Assembly: GCA_001449105.1 (NCBI GenBank)
Contig: LNIY01000084.1
Span: 124,001 to 188,000 of the forward strand
Reading direction: 5' to 3'
Length of the DNA stretch: 64,000 nucleotides
Source: Caulobacter vibrioides
GTDB taxonomy: Bacteria; Pseudomonadota; Alphaproteobacteria; Caulobacterales; Caulobacteraceae
Position 1 is the first letter of the stretch. Each line of letters starts with the position of its first letter. Of this stretch, positions 8,368-22,285 are shown one piece after another. The notes under the pieces were generated by a model that did no database searches, had not been told where the DNA came from, and saw only the letters and a list, made by a program, of their open reading frames with translations. The translations under genes were made by a program, and so were the position numbers.

Positions 8368-8853
8368 ATCCTCCCCCTCTGGGGGAGGTGGCCCAGAGGG
8401 CCGGAGGGGGGGACGGTTTCAGCTTCCGCAACGCCGGCCCACCACACCCGTAAAATCCCCGCGAAAGCGGGGACCCAGGTGTTTTATCGTCGAGCGCCAC
8501 GCGTTTCAGAAAAAGCCTGGGTCCCCGCTTTCGCGGGGATTGTACGGAAGGTGGGAGCGGTCATGAGGATCCTCCCCCTGTGGGGGAGGCGATCGCGCAG
8601 CGATCGGTGGGGGGAATAATTGCGAACTCACCCGCCGCACCGAAAGCTGAAACCGTCCCCCCACCGGCCTTCGGCCGCCTCCCCCAGAGGGGGGAGGTTC
8701 GCCGCTCTAGATCCTCCCCCCGAAGGGGGAGGTGGCCCGAAGGGCCGGAGGGGGAAGTCCCTGATGAGCTCAGCACATCCCCAAGGTCAGCAATCACTTC
8801 CCCCTCAGTCGCTCCGCGACAGCTCCCCCAGAGGGAGGGCATCTTGAGCGGTC
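8368..8853. repeat. Mosaic of extragenic palindromic repeats between convergent genes
   Basis: No gene is seen in this 486-bp gap. It holds about five copies of the same element as at 251-382, in both orientations (about 8371-8411, 8571-8618, 8655-8700, 8708-8757 and 8795-8845), recognisable by CCTCCCCCTNTGGGGGAGG or its complement plus GGCCxxAGGGCCGGAGGGGG. A second, different inverted repeat sits among them: arms of 25 bp at 8455-8479 and 8516-8540, each itself a hairpin (CCCCGCGAAAGCGGGG). A copy of that second family is also found at 60041-60074. The cluster separates the TetR gene from the phytase gene and probably stops transcription from both sides. Confidence 0.85.
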
Positions 8854-10899
8854 CTACTGCAACCCCAGCGCCCCGGCGATCGACGACCAGGGCACGAGCT
8901 TGAAGTTCTGGTGCTCGGGCGGGAACACGTTGCGGCCGTCCTGGGCGACGAAGGCGCCGGTTTCCAGGCCGGTCCCCAGCGAGGCGCTGGTGACGTCCAG
9001 GCCGTCGGTTTCGGAGATCCCGTCGATGCCCCTGGCCCCGTCGGCGGTCACCGAGAAGCTGCCGACATAGGCGTTGTCGCCCTCGCGGCGATAGACGGCG
9101 TAGCTGTTGTTGCCCTGGCTGGAGACCACCAGATAGCCCTTGCCGCCCGCCTGCCGGTAGAGACCCACGCCCTCCAGGTCGTCCTTCAGGGCCGGGTTGG
9201 CGGCCACGCGGTCGACGGCCTTGGGCGCCTTGCGGTCGGTCGGCTCGGCGCCCAGCCGCCACAGGGCGACGTCCTCCTCGGCCACGTACAGGGCGCCGGT
9301 CTCGTCGTCGGCCAGGCAGCCCTCGGTCTGGCTGTCGAACTTGAGGTCGCGCACCGGCGCGGCGCGGACCTTGCCGTTGGCCTGCGCCACCAGCTTCCAC
9401 TGCCGCACCAGGCCGTCGGGATCGCCGATGAAGACGTAGGTCTCGCCCTTGCGGCCGCGATACATGCAAAGGCCGTAGGGATCCGACAGGCCCGTGGCCT
9501 GCACCCCGTCGGCCACCGAGGTCAGCTGCCGCGTGGCCGGGTCCAGCGTGTAGATGGCGATCGACTTGTGGGTGCGGTCGCTGGCCGTGACCAGCACCGT
9601 CTCGCGGCCGCCGAGCCTGAAGCCGGAGCGCAGGTCGACATTGTTCATCTTGCCGTCGGCCAGGTGCTGCAAGGGCTTGCCGTCGAGGTCGTAGACCAGC
9701 AGGCCGCCCTTCTTGTCGGTGGCGATGATGGCGCTTTTGGCCGGATCGGCCGGGTTGGCCCAGATCGCCGGATCGTCGGCCGCGTCGCCGTCATGGTCGA
9801 CGGGCTGGGTCTCCATCGTCGGCCGCACCGTGGCGAAGCCGGCGGCGGGCTTGGAACCGGCCGCGTCGCCCGTCGCCAGCTTCAGTCCGGCGGCGATATC
9901 GGCCCAGGAGACGACCTTCATGTCGGCGCCCGACTTGCGGTCGTCGGCGACCAGCAGCGTCCCGGCCGGCAGGCGATCGCTCAAGGGGTTGCGCAGGGCG
10001 AACAGGCCGGAGGGGTTCTCGACCGCGTTCTGGTCGCCCGCCTGGATCCGGAAAGCGCCCACATAGGCGTCGTCGCGGGCGCGGTCATAGACGAGGTAGT
10101 CGCCGGCGCTGGCGTTGGCGGCCACCAGGAAGCGGGCGTTCGCGCCGCCGTCGACCAGGGCCAGGCCCGCCACCTCGCCGGCGATCTGGCCCAGGCGCGC
10201 GGCGTCGATCAGGGTCGGCGCGGGCTCGGCTTCCGGATCGGCGTCGTAGCGCCAGATCCCGACCGCCTCCTGGGCGACATAGAGCGACCCGGTCGCATCG
10301 TCGCTGACGCAGTACTTGGCCTCGGACGACAGGTGCAGGCGGCGCACGATACGCCCGTCCAGCTTGCCGTCGGCGGTGGGGAACAGCAGCCACTGGTCCA
10401 TCTGGCCGGCCACGCCCAGGGTGAAGGCGTAGAGCGCCCCGTCGCGCGCCCCGCGATGCAGGCACACGCCTTCGCCGGCATAGCCCAGCGCCAGCGGTTT
10501 GGCGTCGAGGCTCGTCGCCTGGCCGGTGGCGAAGTCGTACGCGGCCAGCCGCAGCCGGCCGCCCTTGCGGTCCAGCAGCGCCAGCAGCGGCTTGCCGTTC
10601 TGCTCGCGCACGTCGACGCCGTAGACCTCGCCGCCGGCGATCGCGCCGACCTTCTTGCCGTCGAGGCCATAGAGCTCCAGCCCGCCGCCTTCGCCGGTGG
10701 CGGCGACGAGGCTTTTCTCCGGCGCGACCGGATTGCGGATCAGCGCCACGCCGTTGGCGCCGCCCTCGGCGGTGGGGGCGGTCAAGACCAGGGGAGCGAC
10801 CACCGGAGCCTGGGCCTGTGGGGATTGGGCCAGGGCCGATCCGGCGCCAAGCAGGAAGGCGAGCACGCCGACGGCGGCGCTGGCGCGAAGATGGGTCAT
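8854..10899 (-). CDS. Secreted two-domain beta-propeller phytase
   Basis: Predicted to hydrolyse phytate (myo-inositol hexakisphosphate) outside the cytoplasm. The 681-residue protein has a signal peptide (MTHLRASAAVGVLAFLLGAGSALA). The C-terminal half (about 350-681) carries the classical motifs DDPAIWANP, IIATDKKGGLLVYDLDGK and MNNVDLRSGF, then YGLCMYRGRKGETYVFIGD. The N-terminal half (about 35-345) repeats the fold in degenerate form: ALIRNPVAPEKSLVAATGEG replaces the DDPAIW/TDKKGG block. This matches the known dual-domain phytases in which only the C-terminal propeller has the full calcium and phosphate sites. Twice the usual single-domain size. The ATG at 10899 is preceded by AGGGGA. Divergent from a TBDR gene 171 bp away, which may import a product or a metal-phytate complex (inference). 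Confidence 0.88.
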   Translation of the reverse strand: MTHLRASAAVGVLAFLLGAGSALAQSPQAQAPVVAPLVLTAPTAEGGANGVALIRNPVAPEKSLVAATGEGGGLELYGLDGKKVGAIAGGEVYGVDVREQNGKPLLALLDRKGGRLRLAAYDFATGQATSLDAKPLALGYAGEGVCLHRGARDGALYAFTLGVAGQMDQWLLFPTADGKLDGRIVRRLHLSSEAKYCVSDDATGSLYVAQEAVGIWRYDADPEAEPAPTLIDAARLGQIAGEVAGLALVDGGANARFLVAANASAGDYLVYDRARDDAYVGAFRIQAGDQNAVENPSGLFALRNPLSDRLPAGTLLVADDRKSGADMKVVSWADIAAGLKLATGDAAGSKPAAGFATVRPTMETQPVDHDGDAADDPAIWANPADPAKSAIIATDKKGGLLVYDLDGKPLQHLADGKMNNVDLRSGFRLGGRETVLVTASDRTHKSIAIYTLDPATRQLTSVADGVQATGLSDPYGLCMYRGRKGETYVFIGDPDGLVRQWKLVAQANGKVRAAPVRDLKFDSQTEGCLADDETGALYVAEEDVALWRLGAEPTDRKAPKAVDRVAANPALKDDLEGVGLYRQAGGKGYLVVSSQGNNSYAVYRREGDNAYVGSFSVTADGARGIDGISETDGLDVTSASLGTGLETGAFVAQDGRNVFPPEHQNFKLVPWSSIAGALGLQ

Positions 10900-11070
10900 G
10901 CGGCTTGTCCCCTGGAAACCTGCCGCGCCCGGGCCGGCCGGGCGCGCGCGTGGGCTTATGCGACGATTTCGACACGGATTGATGACGCCTGGGTCTTTTC
11001 CACCGGAGAGACGTTCCCTTGCGCCGGCGCGGCGATAGGGTGCGCCGACTCTCAACCCTCCGGAGCCGCA

Positions 11071-13086
11071 ATGTTCGACGTCGCCCTCGAGACCGCCCCC
11101 GCGCCTGAAGCTCCGGTCTCGGAAGTCGTCGTCACCGGCGCGCGCCTGCCGCCGTCGGCCGGGGAGGGCGCCTTCGCCATCACCACCCTGGACGACCCGG
11201 CCTGGGCGCGCTCGCCGCGCCTCGACGAGCAGCTGGCGCGGGCTCCGGGCGTCTCGCTGTTTCGCCGCACCTCCAGCCTGGCGGCCAATCCGACGACCCA
11301 GGGCCTGTCGCTGCGAGCCATCGCCCCGTCCGGGGCCGGGCGGGCGCTGATCACGCTGGACGGCGTGCCGCAGAACGATCCCTTCGGCGGCTGGGTGATC
11401 TGGAGCGGCCTGCCGGCCGAGACCATCCAGTCGGTGCGCCTGGTGCGCGGGGCCGGGGCCCAGGCCTATGGCGCGGGCGCCCTGACCGGCGTCGTCGCCC
11501 TGACCGGCCGCGACGGTGGTGCGCCGGTGCTCGAAACAGGGGTCGAGGCCGGCGGCCTGGGCTATCGCCGCGCGGCGGTCAACGCCGGCAGCGGCGGGCT
11601 GCTGGCCAGCGTGACGGCCGAGCGGTCCGACGGCTGGACCCCGGTGCGCGAGGGGCGCGGCGCGGCCGACGAGGCGCTGGCGCTGGATGCCTGGTCGGCG
11701 GCCCTGCGCTACGATGCGCGCCTGTCGTCGGGACCCGCCATGGCCGCCCGCGTCGCGGTCTATGACGAGAACCGCCGTTCGGGCCTAGTCGGCGCCGACG
11801 CCCGCTCGCGCGGCGCCCAGGCCAGCCTGACCTTTGCGCAAGCGCCCGCCGAAGGTCGCAACGGCTGGCGCCTGCAAGCCTGGACCCTGGTCAGCGACCT
11901 GCAGAACCGCTCGGTCGCCGTCGGCGCGGCCCGTGCCTTCACCACCCCGGCCAACGACCAGTTCGAGACCCCGGCCTACGGCTACGGCTTCAACGCCGCC
12001 CTGCGCGGCGTGCGCGGGCCGCTGGAATGGGAGATCGGCGCCGACTTCCGCGCCGCCGAGGGAGAGACCCACGAGCGCTTCCGCTACATGAGCGGCCAGT
12101 TCACCCGTCTGCGCGAAGCCGGCGGCCAGACCACGACCCTGGGCGCCTATGCCGACGCCAGCTGGACGTCGGGTCCATGGCTGGTGACCGGCGACCTGCG
12201 CCTCGACCACTGGCGGGCCTTCGACGCCCGCCGCCGCGAGTTCGACCTGCAGACCGGCGCGGCGACCCTCGACGAGACCCCGGCCGGTCGCTCGACGACC
12301 ACGCCCACCGGCCGCGTCGGCCTGCGCCGCGACCTTGGCCCCGGCTTCGTGCGCACGGCCGCCTATACCGGCTTCCGACCGCCCAGCCTCAACGAGCTGC
12401 ACCGGCCGTTCCGGGTCGGCAACGACGTCACCGAGGCCAACGCCGCTCTCAAGCCCGAGCGCCTGTACGGGATCGAGGCCGGGGCGGGGCTGGAAGGCGA
12501 GGGGGCCGGCATTTCGGCCACCCTGTTCGTCAACCGGCTTCAGGATCCGTTGGCCAACGTCACGATCGGCCAGGGGCCGGCGACCTTCCCGACGGCCGGC
12601 TTCATCCCGGCCGGCGGCGTCCTGCGCCAGCGCCAGAACGTCGGCCGCATCGACGCGGTCGGGCTGGAGCTGGAGGGGCGCGCGGATCTTGGCGAGCGCT
12701 TCGTCCTGACCGGCGCGGTGATGGCCACCAAAGCCGAGGTCGACGGCGGCGGCGAGGCCTCCCAGCTGACCGGCAAGCGTCCGGCCCAGGCCCCGCGCCT
12801 GGCGGCTTCGGCGGGCCTGGAATGGCGGGCCGGCGAGCGGCTGGGCCTGTTCCTGGCCGCCCGCCACGAGGGCGCGCGCTTCGACGACGACCTCAACACC
12901 CGCCGGCTGGCCGCCGCCACGACCCTCAACCTGTCGGCCCGCTACAGCGTCAGCGCCTCCACCCGGCTGGAGATCGACCTGCGCAACGCCTTCGACGCGG
13001 CGGTCGCCACCGGCCGCACCGGCGACGGGATCACCAGCTATGATGCGCCGCGCAGCCTGCGGGTGGGGGTGGTCTACGTCCGCTGA
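11071..13086 (+). CDS. TonB-dependent receptor, BtuB-like size, no clear signal peptide
   Basis: A 671-residue outer-membrane receptor of the shorter cobalamin/iron-complex type. A TonB box (VSEVVVTGARL) begins near residue 17, followed by a plug (LDEQLARAPGVSLFRRTS; LITLDGVPQNDPFGGW) and a barrel ending LRVGVVYVR. CGGAG lies just before the ATG. The first 16 residues (MFDVALETAPAPEAPV) do not look like a signal peptide, and no other upstream start in this frame adds one. Either the leader has been lost or a short insertion/deletion affects the 5' end. The divergent phytase suggests a phosphate- or phytate-related substrate, but no PhoB box was recognised. Confidence 0.85.
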   Translation: MFDVALETAPAPEAPVSEVVVTGARLPPSAGEGAFAITTLDDPAWARSPRLDEQLARAPGVSLFRRTSSLAANPTTQGLSLRAIAPSGAGRALITLDGVPQNDPFGGWVIWSGLPAETIQSVRLVRGAGAQAYGAGALTGVVALTGRDGGAPVLETGVEAGGLGYRRAAVNAGSGGLLASVTAERSDGWTPVREGRGAADEALALDAWSAALRYDARLSSGPAMAARVAVYDENRRSGLVGADARSRGAQASLTFAQAPAEGRNGWRLQAWTLVSDLQNRSVAVGAARAFTTPANDQFETPAYGYGFNAALRGVRGPLEWEIGADFRAAEGETHERFRYMSGQFTRLREAGGQTTTLGAYADASWTSGPWLVTGDLRLDHWRAFDARRREFDLQTGAATLDETPAGRSTTTPTGRVGLRRDLGPGFVRTAAYTGFRPPSLNELHRPFRVGNDVTEANAALKPERLYGIEAGAGLEGEGAGISATLFVNRLQDPLANVTIGQGPATFPTAGFIPAGGVLRQRQNVGRIDAVGLELEGRADLGERFVLTGAVMATKAEVDGGGEASQLTGKRPAQAPRLAASAGLEWRAGERLGLFLAARHEGARFDDDLNTRRLAAATTLNLSARYSVSASTRLEIDLRNAFDAAVATGRTGDGITSYDAPRSLRVGVVYVR

Positions 13087-13093
13087 TTTGACT

Positions 13094-13123
13094 GCATAAA
13101 AAGAAAAGCAAATTTATTTATTC
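13094..13123. promoter_or_regulatory. AT-rich candidate ROK operator upstream of GH27
   Basis: An imperfect AT-rich palindrome: ATAAAAAGAAAAGC followed by AAATTTATTTATTC. Read on the reverse strand it aligns closely with elements at 14603-14629 and 22202-22228 (shared pattern ATRAA..TTGCTTTyyTTTTAT). Regulators of the ROK family (NagC, Mlc, XylR) bind AT-rich palindromes around a GC core. A ROK repressor is encoded at 20916-22127. Confidence 0.45.
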
Positions 13124-13214
13124 CATTGACTGCGAACCGTCGCCCGTGATCACCTCCGTCTCGAGCCAACCGCCCGCGCCACCAAGGCGCGGTGCAGGAC
13201 TTGGGGAGGAAACC

Positions 13215-13277
13215 ATGACTTTCGGGCCCGGCCCCGGCGCGCCTTCGCGTCCAAGAACCGCCTTCTTCCCCGCCTGA
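13215..13277 (+). CDS. Possible 20-codon leader ORF or gene remnant upstream of GH27
   Basis: A strong ribosome site (GGGGAGGAAACC) directly precedes an ATG that opens only 20 codons (MTFGPGPGAPSRPRTAFFPA) before TGA. The downstream GH27 gene, by contrast, has no good ribosome site. GGAGGAAACC-ATG resembles the translation starts of large genes in this window, so this may be the stump of a deleted gene, possibly a TBDR since none lies directly upstream of the GH27 operon. Alternatively it is a regulatory leader peptide. The remainder of the 315-bp gap (13087-13401) holds only the AT-rich element and no other gene. Confidence 0.3.
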   Translation: MTFGPGPGAPSRPRTAFFPA

Positions 13278-13401
13278 TCGACTGAGGCCTTCGTCGCCTC
13301 GCGGTCCGCCGGTTCACCCGCGCCTTTCCCAAGACTCCTGCAAGCGGGAGCCAAGGGACCGGCGGGCCGTCATTCTCTTCACTCCCTCAGCGTGAGCCTT
13401 C

Positions 13402-14592
13402 ATGAAGCGCCTCGTCTCGACCCTGGCGGCCGCGTCCCTGCTCGCGGCCGCCGCGCCGGCCCTGGCCGACGACCCGCCGCCGCCCTTGCCCGACAACGGC
13501 CTGGCCCGCACCCCGCCGATGGGCTGGAACAGCTGGAACAAGTTCGGCTGCAACGTCGACGAGACCCTGATCCGGCGCATGGCCGACGCCATGGTCGCCT
13601 CGGGCATGAAGGACGCCGGCTACGACTACGTCGTCATCGACGACTGCTGGCACGGTGAGCGCGACGCTCGCGGCGACATCCAGCCCGATCCCAAGCGCTT
13701 CCCGAGCGGCATGAAGGCCCTGGGCGACTACATCCATTCCAAGGGCCTGAAGTTCGGCATCTATTCCGACGCGGGCCTGAAGACCTGCGCCGGTCGTCCC
13801 GGAAGCCGCGGCTACGAGTTCCAGGACGCCCGCCAGTACGCGGCATGGGGCGTCGACTATCTCAAGTACGATTGGTGCATGGCCGGCACGCAGGACGCGC
13901 CGTCCTCGTACTATATCATGTCGGCGGCCTTGCAGGCCTCGGGCCGGGAGATCGTCTTCTCGATCTGCGAGTGGGGCGATTCCAAGCCCTGGACCTGGGG
14001 CGCGTCGGTCGGAAACCTCTGGCGCACCACCGGCGACATCTACGACGCCTGGGAAGGCGTGAAGGGCTACAGCCTGGGCGTCATGAACATCCTCGACAAG
14101 CAGGTCGAGCTCCATCCGTTCGCCAGGCCCGGCCACTGGAACGACCCGGACATGCTGGAAGTCGGCAACGGCGGCATGACCGCCGGGGAGTACCGCTCGC
14201 ACTTCAGCCTCTGGGCCATGCTGGCCGCGCCGCTGATCGCCGGCAACGACATCGGCCACATGGACGCCGACACCAAGGCCATCCTGACCAACAGGGAAGT
14301 CATCGCCATCGACCAGGACCCGCTCGGCGCCCAGGCGCGGCGGGTGTCCAAGCAGGGCGACCTGGAGGTCTGGGCCAGACCGCTGCAAGGCGGAGGCAGG
14401 GCGGTCGTCCTGCTGAACCGGGGCCAGGCCCCGGCCGGCATCCGTGTCGACTGGACGATGCTCGACTATCCGCAAACCCTGCCGGCCAAGGTCCGCGACC
14501 TGTGGGCCGCCAAGGACCTTGGCGTGCGCAAGGGCGGCTACGCGGCGGAGGTCGCGCCGCACGGCGTGGTCATGCTCAAGGTCACGCCCTGA
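13402..14592 (+). CDS. GH27 alpha-galactosidase, secreted
   Basis: Releases terminal alpha-1,6-galactose, for example from galactomannan side chains. The 396-residue protein starts with a signal peptide (MKRLVSTLAAASLLAAAAPALA). Family blocks are PPMGWNSWNKFGCNVDE, GYDYVVIDDCWH (73-84), KFGIYSDAG and VDYLKYDWC, where Asp157 is the expected nucleophile; the RPGHWNDPDMLEVGNGGM block follows. A beta-sandwich C-terminal domain finishes the protein. Length is typical for bacterial GH27. It heads a same-strand run with a ROK kinase, an esterase and a GH2 enzyme. Confidence 0.93.
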   Translation: MKRLVSTLAAASLLAAAAPALADDPPPPLPDNGLARTPPMGWNSWNKFGCNVDETLIRRMADAMVASGMKDAGYDYVVIDDCWHGERDARGDIQPDPKRFPSGMKALGDYIHSKGLKFGIYSDAGLKTCAGRPGSRGYEFQDARQYAAWGVDYLKYDWCMAGTQDAPSSYYIMSAALQASGREIVFSICEWGDSKPWTWGASVGNLWRTTGDIYDAWEGVKGYSLGVMNILDKQVELHPFARPGHWNDPDMLEVGNGGMTAGEYRSHFSLWAMLAAPLIAGNDIGHMDADTKAILTNREVIAIDQDPLGAQARRVSKQGDLEVWARPLQGGGRAVVLLNRGQAPAGIRVDWTMLDYPQTLPAKVRDLWAAKDLGVRKGGYAAEVAPHGVVMLKVTP

Positions 14593-14602
14593 CTTGTAGT
14601 AT

Positions 14603-14629
14603 GAATAAATAAAAAGGCTTTTTTTATTC
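14603..14629. promoter_or_regulatory. AT-rich palindrome between GH27 and the ROK kinase
   Basis: GAATAAATAAAAAGGC runs into TTTTTTTATTC, a near-palindrome with arms GAATAAA and TTTATTC. It resembles the element upstream of GH27 and the one before the mannanase. It starts 10 bp after the GH27 stop codon and could also act as a terminator, since a hairpin with a T-run forms on either strand. Confidence 0.45.
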
Positions 14630-14714
14630 TGGCGCGCGCGGCGGACCCACGGTAAGCCTCGGGCGCTGGAGGTTGCGGCGTCCGGTTGAGCCGGAGGCGG
14701 CGAAGGAGTTTCGA

Positions 14715-15638
14715 GTGATCCAGATCGGGATCGATTTCGGCGGCACCAAGATCGAGGCGGCGGCCCTGTCGTCGGAGGGGCGCGTGCTCTCGACCCTGCG
14801 CGCCGCCACGCCGGGCGACTACGAGACGGCGCTGACCGTGGTTCGCGACCTCGTGGACCGCACCGAGCAGGCCGTCGGCGGCCGATGCTCGGTCGGCGTC
14901 GGCGCGCCGGGCTCGATCTCGCCGCGCACCGGCCTGATCCGCAACGCCAACACCACCTATCTGAACGGCCGCCGGTTCCGCGAGGACCTGGAGGCCGCGC
15001 TCGAACGGCCCGTCCGCCTGGCCAATGACGCCAACTGCCTGGCCCTGTCGGAAGCCGTCGACGGCGCGGCGGCCGGCGCGCGGGTGACCTTCGCGGTCAT
15101 CATCGGCACCGGCTGCGGCGGCGGCCTCGTGGTCGACGGCAAGCTGGTCGAGGGCGCCAACGGCGTCGGCGGCGAATGGGGCCATGTGCCGCTGCCCTGG
15201 CCCAAGGCCGAGGAAAGCCCGGGCCCGCAATGCTGGTGCGGTCGCCACGGTTGCCTGGAGACCTGGATCTCCGGCACCGGATTCCGCCGCGACTTCCGCG
15301 AGCACGGCGGGGCCGACCTCAGCGGCGCGGCCATTGTTGAGGCCGCGGCCGGCGGCGACCCGATCGCCCAGGGCGCGCTGGACCGCTATCTCGACCGTCT
15401 GGCCCGGGGCCTGGCGGTGATCGCCGACATCGCCGATCCGGACGTCTTCGTGCTGGGCGGCGGCATGTCCAACGTCGAGCTGCTTTACGAGCGGCTGCCG
15501 GCGCTGGTCGCGCCGCATGTCTTCACCGACCGCTGGGAGAGCCGCATCGTCAAGGCCCGCTGGGGCGACTCCTCGGGGGTGCGCGGCGCCGCGCGCCTTT
15601 GGAGCCTGGCCGACTGGGCCGGCGACGTCGCGGCCTGA
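14715..15638 (+). CDS. ROK-family sugar kinase (fructokinase/mannokinase type)
   Basis: Phosphorylates a hexose with ATP in the cytoplasm; mannose or fructose fits the mannan-degrading neighbours. The 307-residue protein has the phosphate-binding motif DFGGTK (7-12), catalytic NDAN with Asp105, a glycine-rich IIGTGCGGGLVVDGK segment, GGEWGHVPL, and the ROK zinc motif CWCGRHGC (Cys173, Cys175, Cys180). The GTG at 14715 was chosen because AAGGAG precedes it and DFGGTK then begins at the usual distance; the frame stays open upstream. The esterase gene starts 6 bp downstream, so the two are co-transcribed. The exact sugar cannot be told from sequence. Confidence 0.88.
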   Translation: MIQIGIDFGGTKIEAAALSSEGRVLSTLRAATPGDYETALTVVRDLVDRTEQAVGGRCSVGVGAPGSISPRTGLIRNANTTYLNGRRFREDLEAALERPVRLANDANCLALSEAVDGAAAGARVTFAVIIGTGCGGGLVVDGKLVEGANGVGGEWGHVPLPWPKAEESPGPQCWCGRHGCLETWISGTGFRRDFREHGGADLSGAAIVEAAAGGDPIAQGALDRYLDRLARGLAVIADIADPDVFVLGGGMSNVELLYERLPALVAPHVFTDRWESRIVKARWGDSSGVRGAARLWSLADWAGDVAA

Positions 15639-15644
15639 CGAACC

Positions 15645-17126
15645 ATGGGGCTGGCGCGCTTCCTCATCGTCGCCGTCCTGACAGCGCTGGCCGGCGCCGC
15701 CGTCGCCGATCCGATCCGCCTTCCCACCCGCGCCGGCGTTCTCGTCGGTGAGCGGCGAGTCGACGGCGGCGAGGCGTTCCTGGGCGTGCCCTTCGCCCGT
15801 CCTCCGGTCGGCGACCTGCGCTGGAAAGCGCCGCAGCCGGTTCCCGCCTGGGCCGGCGAACGGGCCGCGCTGAAATCCGGTCCGGCTTGCCCGCAGACCT
15901 CGCGCGGCTGGAACGCCGCCGACGCGGCCCGGTCCAGCGAGGACTGCCTCTATCTCGACGTCCGATCGCCCAGGCATGAGCCCGGAGCGCGGCTGCCCGT
16001 CATGGTCTGGATCCACGGCGGCGCAAACCATGCCGGGTCGGGCGCAGGCACGGTGGAGTCGGCCCTGGTCGACCAGGGCGTGGTGCTGGTCAGCGTGCAG
16101 TATCGCCTGGGCGTCTTCGGCTTCCTGTCGCATCCGGACCTGACGAACGAGCAGGGCGGGGCGTCGGGCAACTACGCGCTGATGGACATCGTCGCCGCGC
16201 TCCGATGGGTGCGCGACAACATCGCCGCGGTCGGCGGTGATCCCGACAACGTCACCCTGTTCGGCCACTCTGCGGGCGGGCAGGACGTTGGCCTGGTCAT
16301 GCTCAGCCCGCAGGCCAGGGGTCTGTTCGCGCGCGGGATCCTGCAGAGCGGCATGCCGGGCTTCGGCTTCGCGCCGCGCAGCCTGAAGCAGAACGAGGCG
16401 ATCGGTCTTCGCCTGGCCAGGGGCATTGGCGCGCGGTCGCTGGCGCAGCTGCGCGAGGCTTCCGGCTCGGATCTGCTGAAGGCGGCCGAGCAACTGAAGG
16501 CCCCGATCGACGACCAGGGCTTCATCTGGACCCAGGCGGTGATCGACGGCGTCGTGCTGCCGAAGGCGCCCGATGTCCTGCTGGCCGATCCGGCGGTGAA
16601 GCCGATGATCGTCGGCTCCAGCGCCCGCGAGATCGCCCTGTTCGGCGGCGATCCGAAGCGGGCGAGGGCTTGGGCGCGCGAGACCTTCGGAGCGCGGGCT
16701 CCGCAGGTGCTGGCGCTCTACGGTCTGGACCGCGATCGGCTTCCGGTCGCCGATCCGCTGCGGGGCGACGCAGTGCTGCAACTGGCCACGGACCGCATGT
16801 TCCGCTGCCCTGCCGCTTCTGTCGCCGCCTTGCGTCGGCGGGGTGGCGGCAGGGTCTGGCGCTACGAGCTGGCTGCGCCGCCGCCCGGACAGACGGCCGT
16901 CGGGCACGGCTCGGAGTTGGCCAACGTCTTCGACAGGCCTGCCGAAGGTCGGCCGCCGATGCAGGCCTACTGGGCCGCCTTCGCCCGCACCGGCGATCCG
17001 AACGCTCCGGGCCTGCCGCCTTGGCCGGCCGAGGACGGCTCCGGTCGACGCCTCGTCTTCGCCCCCGACGGGCCGAGGGCGGAGCAGGGCGGCGAGGCGG
17101 CCTGCCGGTTCCTGACCCGGCCCTAG
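15645..17126 (+). CDS. Secreted type-B carboxylesterase
   Basis: An alpha/beta-hydrolase of 493 residues that cleaves carboxylic esters. It has a signal peptide (MGLARFLIVAVLTALAGAAVA), the oxyanion-hole motif VMVWIHGGAN (about 119-128), and the nucleophile elbow FGHSAGG with Ser209. An acidic residue in GSSAREIALFG and the histidine in GHGSELANVF complete the probable triad. Length is normal for bacterial type-B esterases. Placed between a sugar kinase and a GH2 glycosidase, it may remove acetyl groups from mannan, but that is inferred only from context. The ribosome site is weak; coupling to the kinase 6 bp upstream is likely. Confidence 0.85.
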   Translation: MGLARFLIVAVLTALAGAAVADPIRLPTRAGVLVGERRVDGGEAFLGVPFARPPVGDLRWKAPQPVPAWAGERAALKSGPACPQTSRGWNAADAARSSEDCLYLDVRSPRHEPGARLPVMVWIHGGANHAGSGAGTVESALVDQGVVLVSVQYRLGVFGFLSHPDLTNEQGGASGNYALMDIVAALRWVRDNIAAVGGDPDNVTLFGHSAGGQDVGLVMLSPQARGLFARGILQSGMPGFGFAPRSLKQNEAIGLRLARGIGARSLAQLREASGSDLLKAAEQLKAPIDDQGFIWTQAVIDGVVLPKAPDVLLADPAVKPMIVGSSAREIALFGGDPKRARAWARETFGARAPQVLALYGLDRDRLPVADPLRGDAVLQLATDRMFRCPAASVAALRRRGGGRVWRYELAAPPPGQTAVGHGSELANVFDRPAEGRPPMQAYWAAFARTGDPNAPGLPPWPAEDGSGRRLVFAPDGPRAEQGGEAACRFLTRP

Positions 17127-17176
17127 CTGACAAGACACAAGCGGCGACCAAGCCGCGCGCGGAGGAGGAAACGGAA

Positions 17177-22228
<5,052 letters not shown>

Positions 22229-22285
22229 CCTTGCGCCGGTCGGACGCCATCGCCAGGGTCGCAGGCCAAGAGCGGGGAGGCTTGA

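Noticed and set aside
8368..8853. CRISPR-like array
   Set aside because: Units are palindromic, occur in both orientations and have no regular spacers; no cas gene is near.
10900..11070. Possible cobalamin riboswitch or PhoB box before the BtuB-sized TBDR
   Set aside because: Neither the B12-box nor two spaced Pho half-sites could be found in the 171-bp divergent region.
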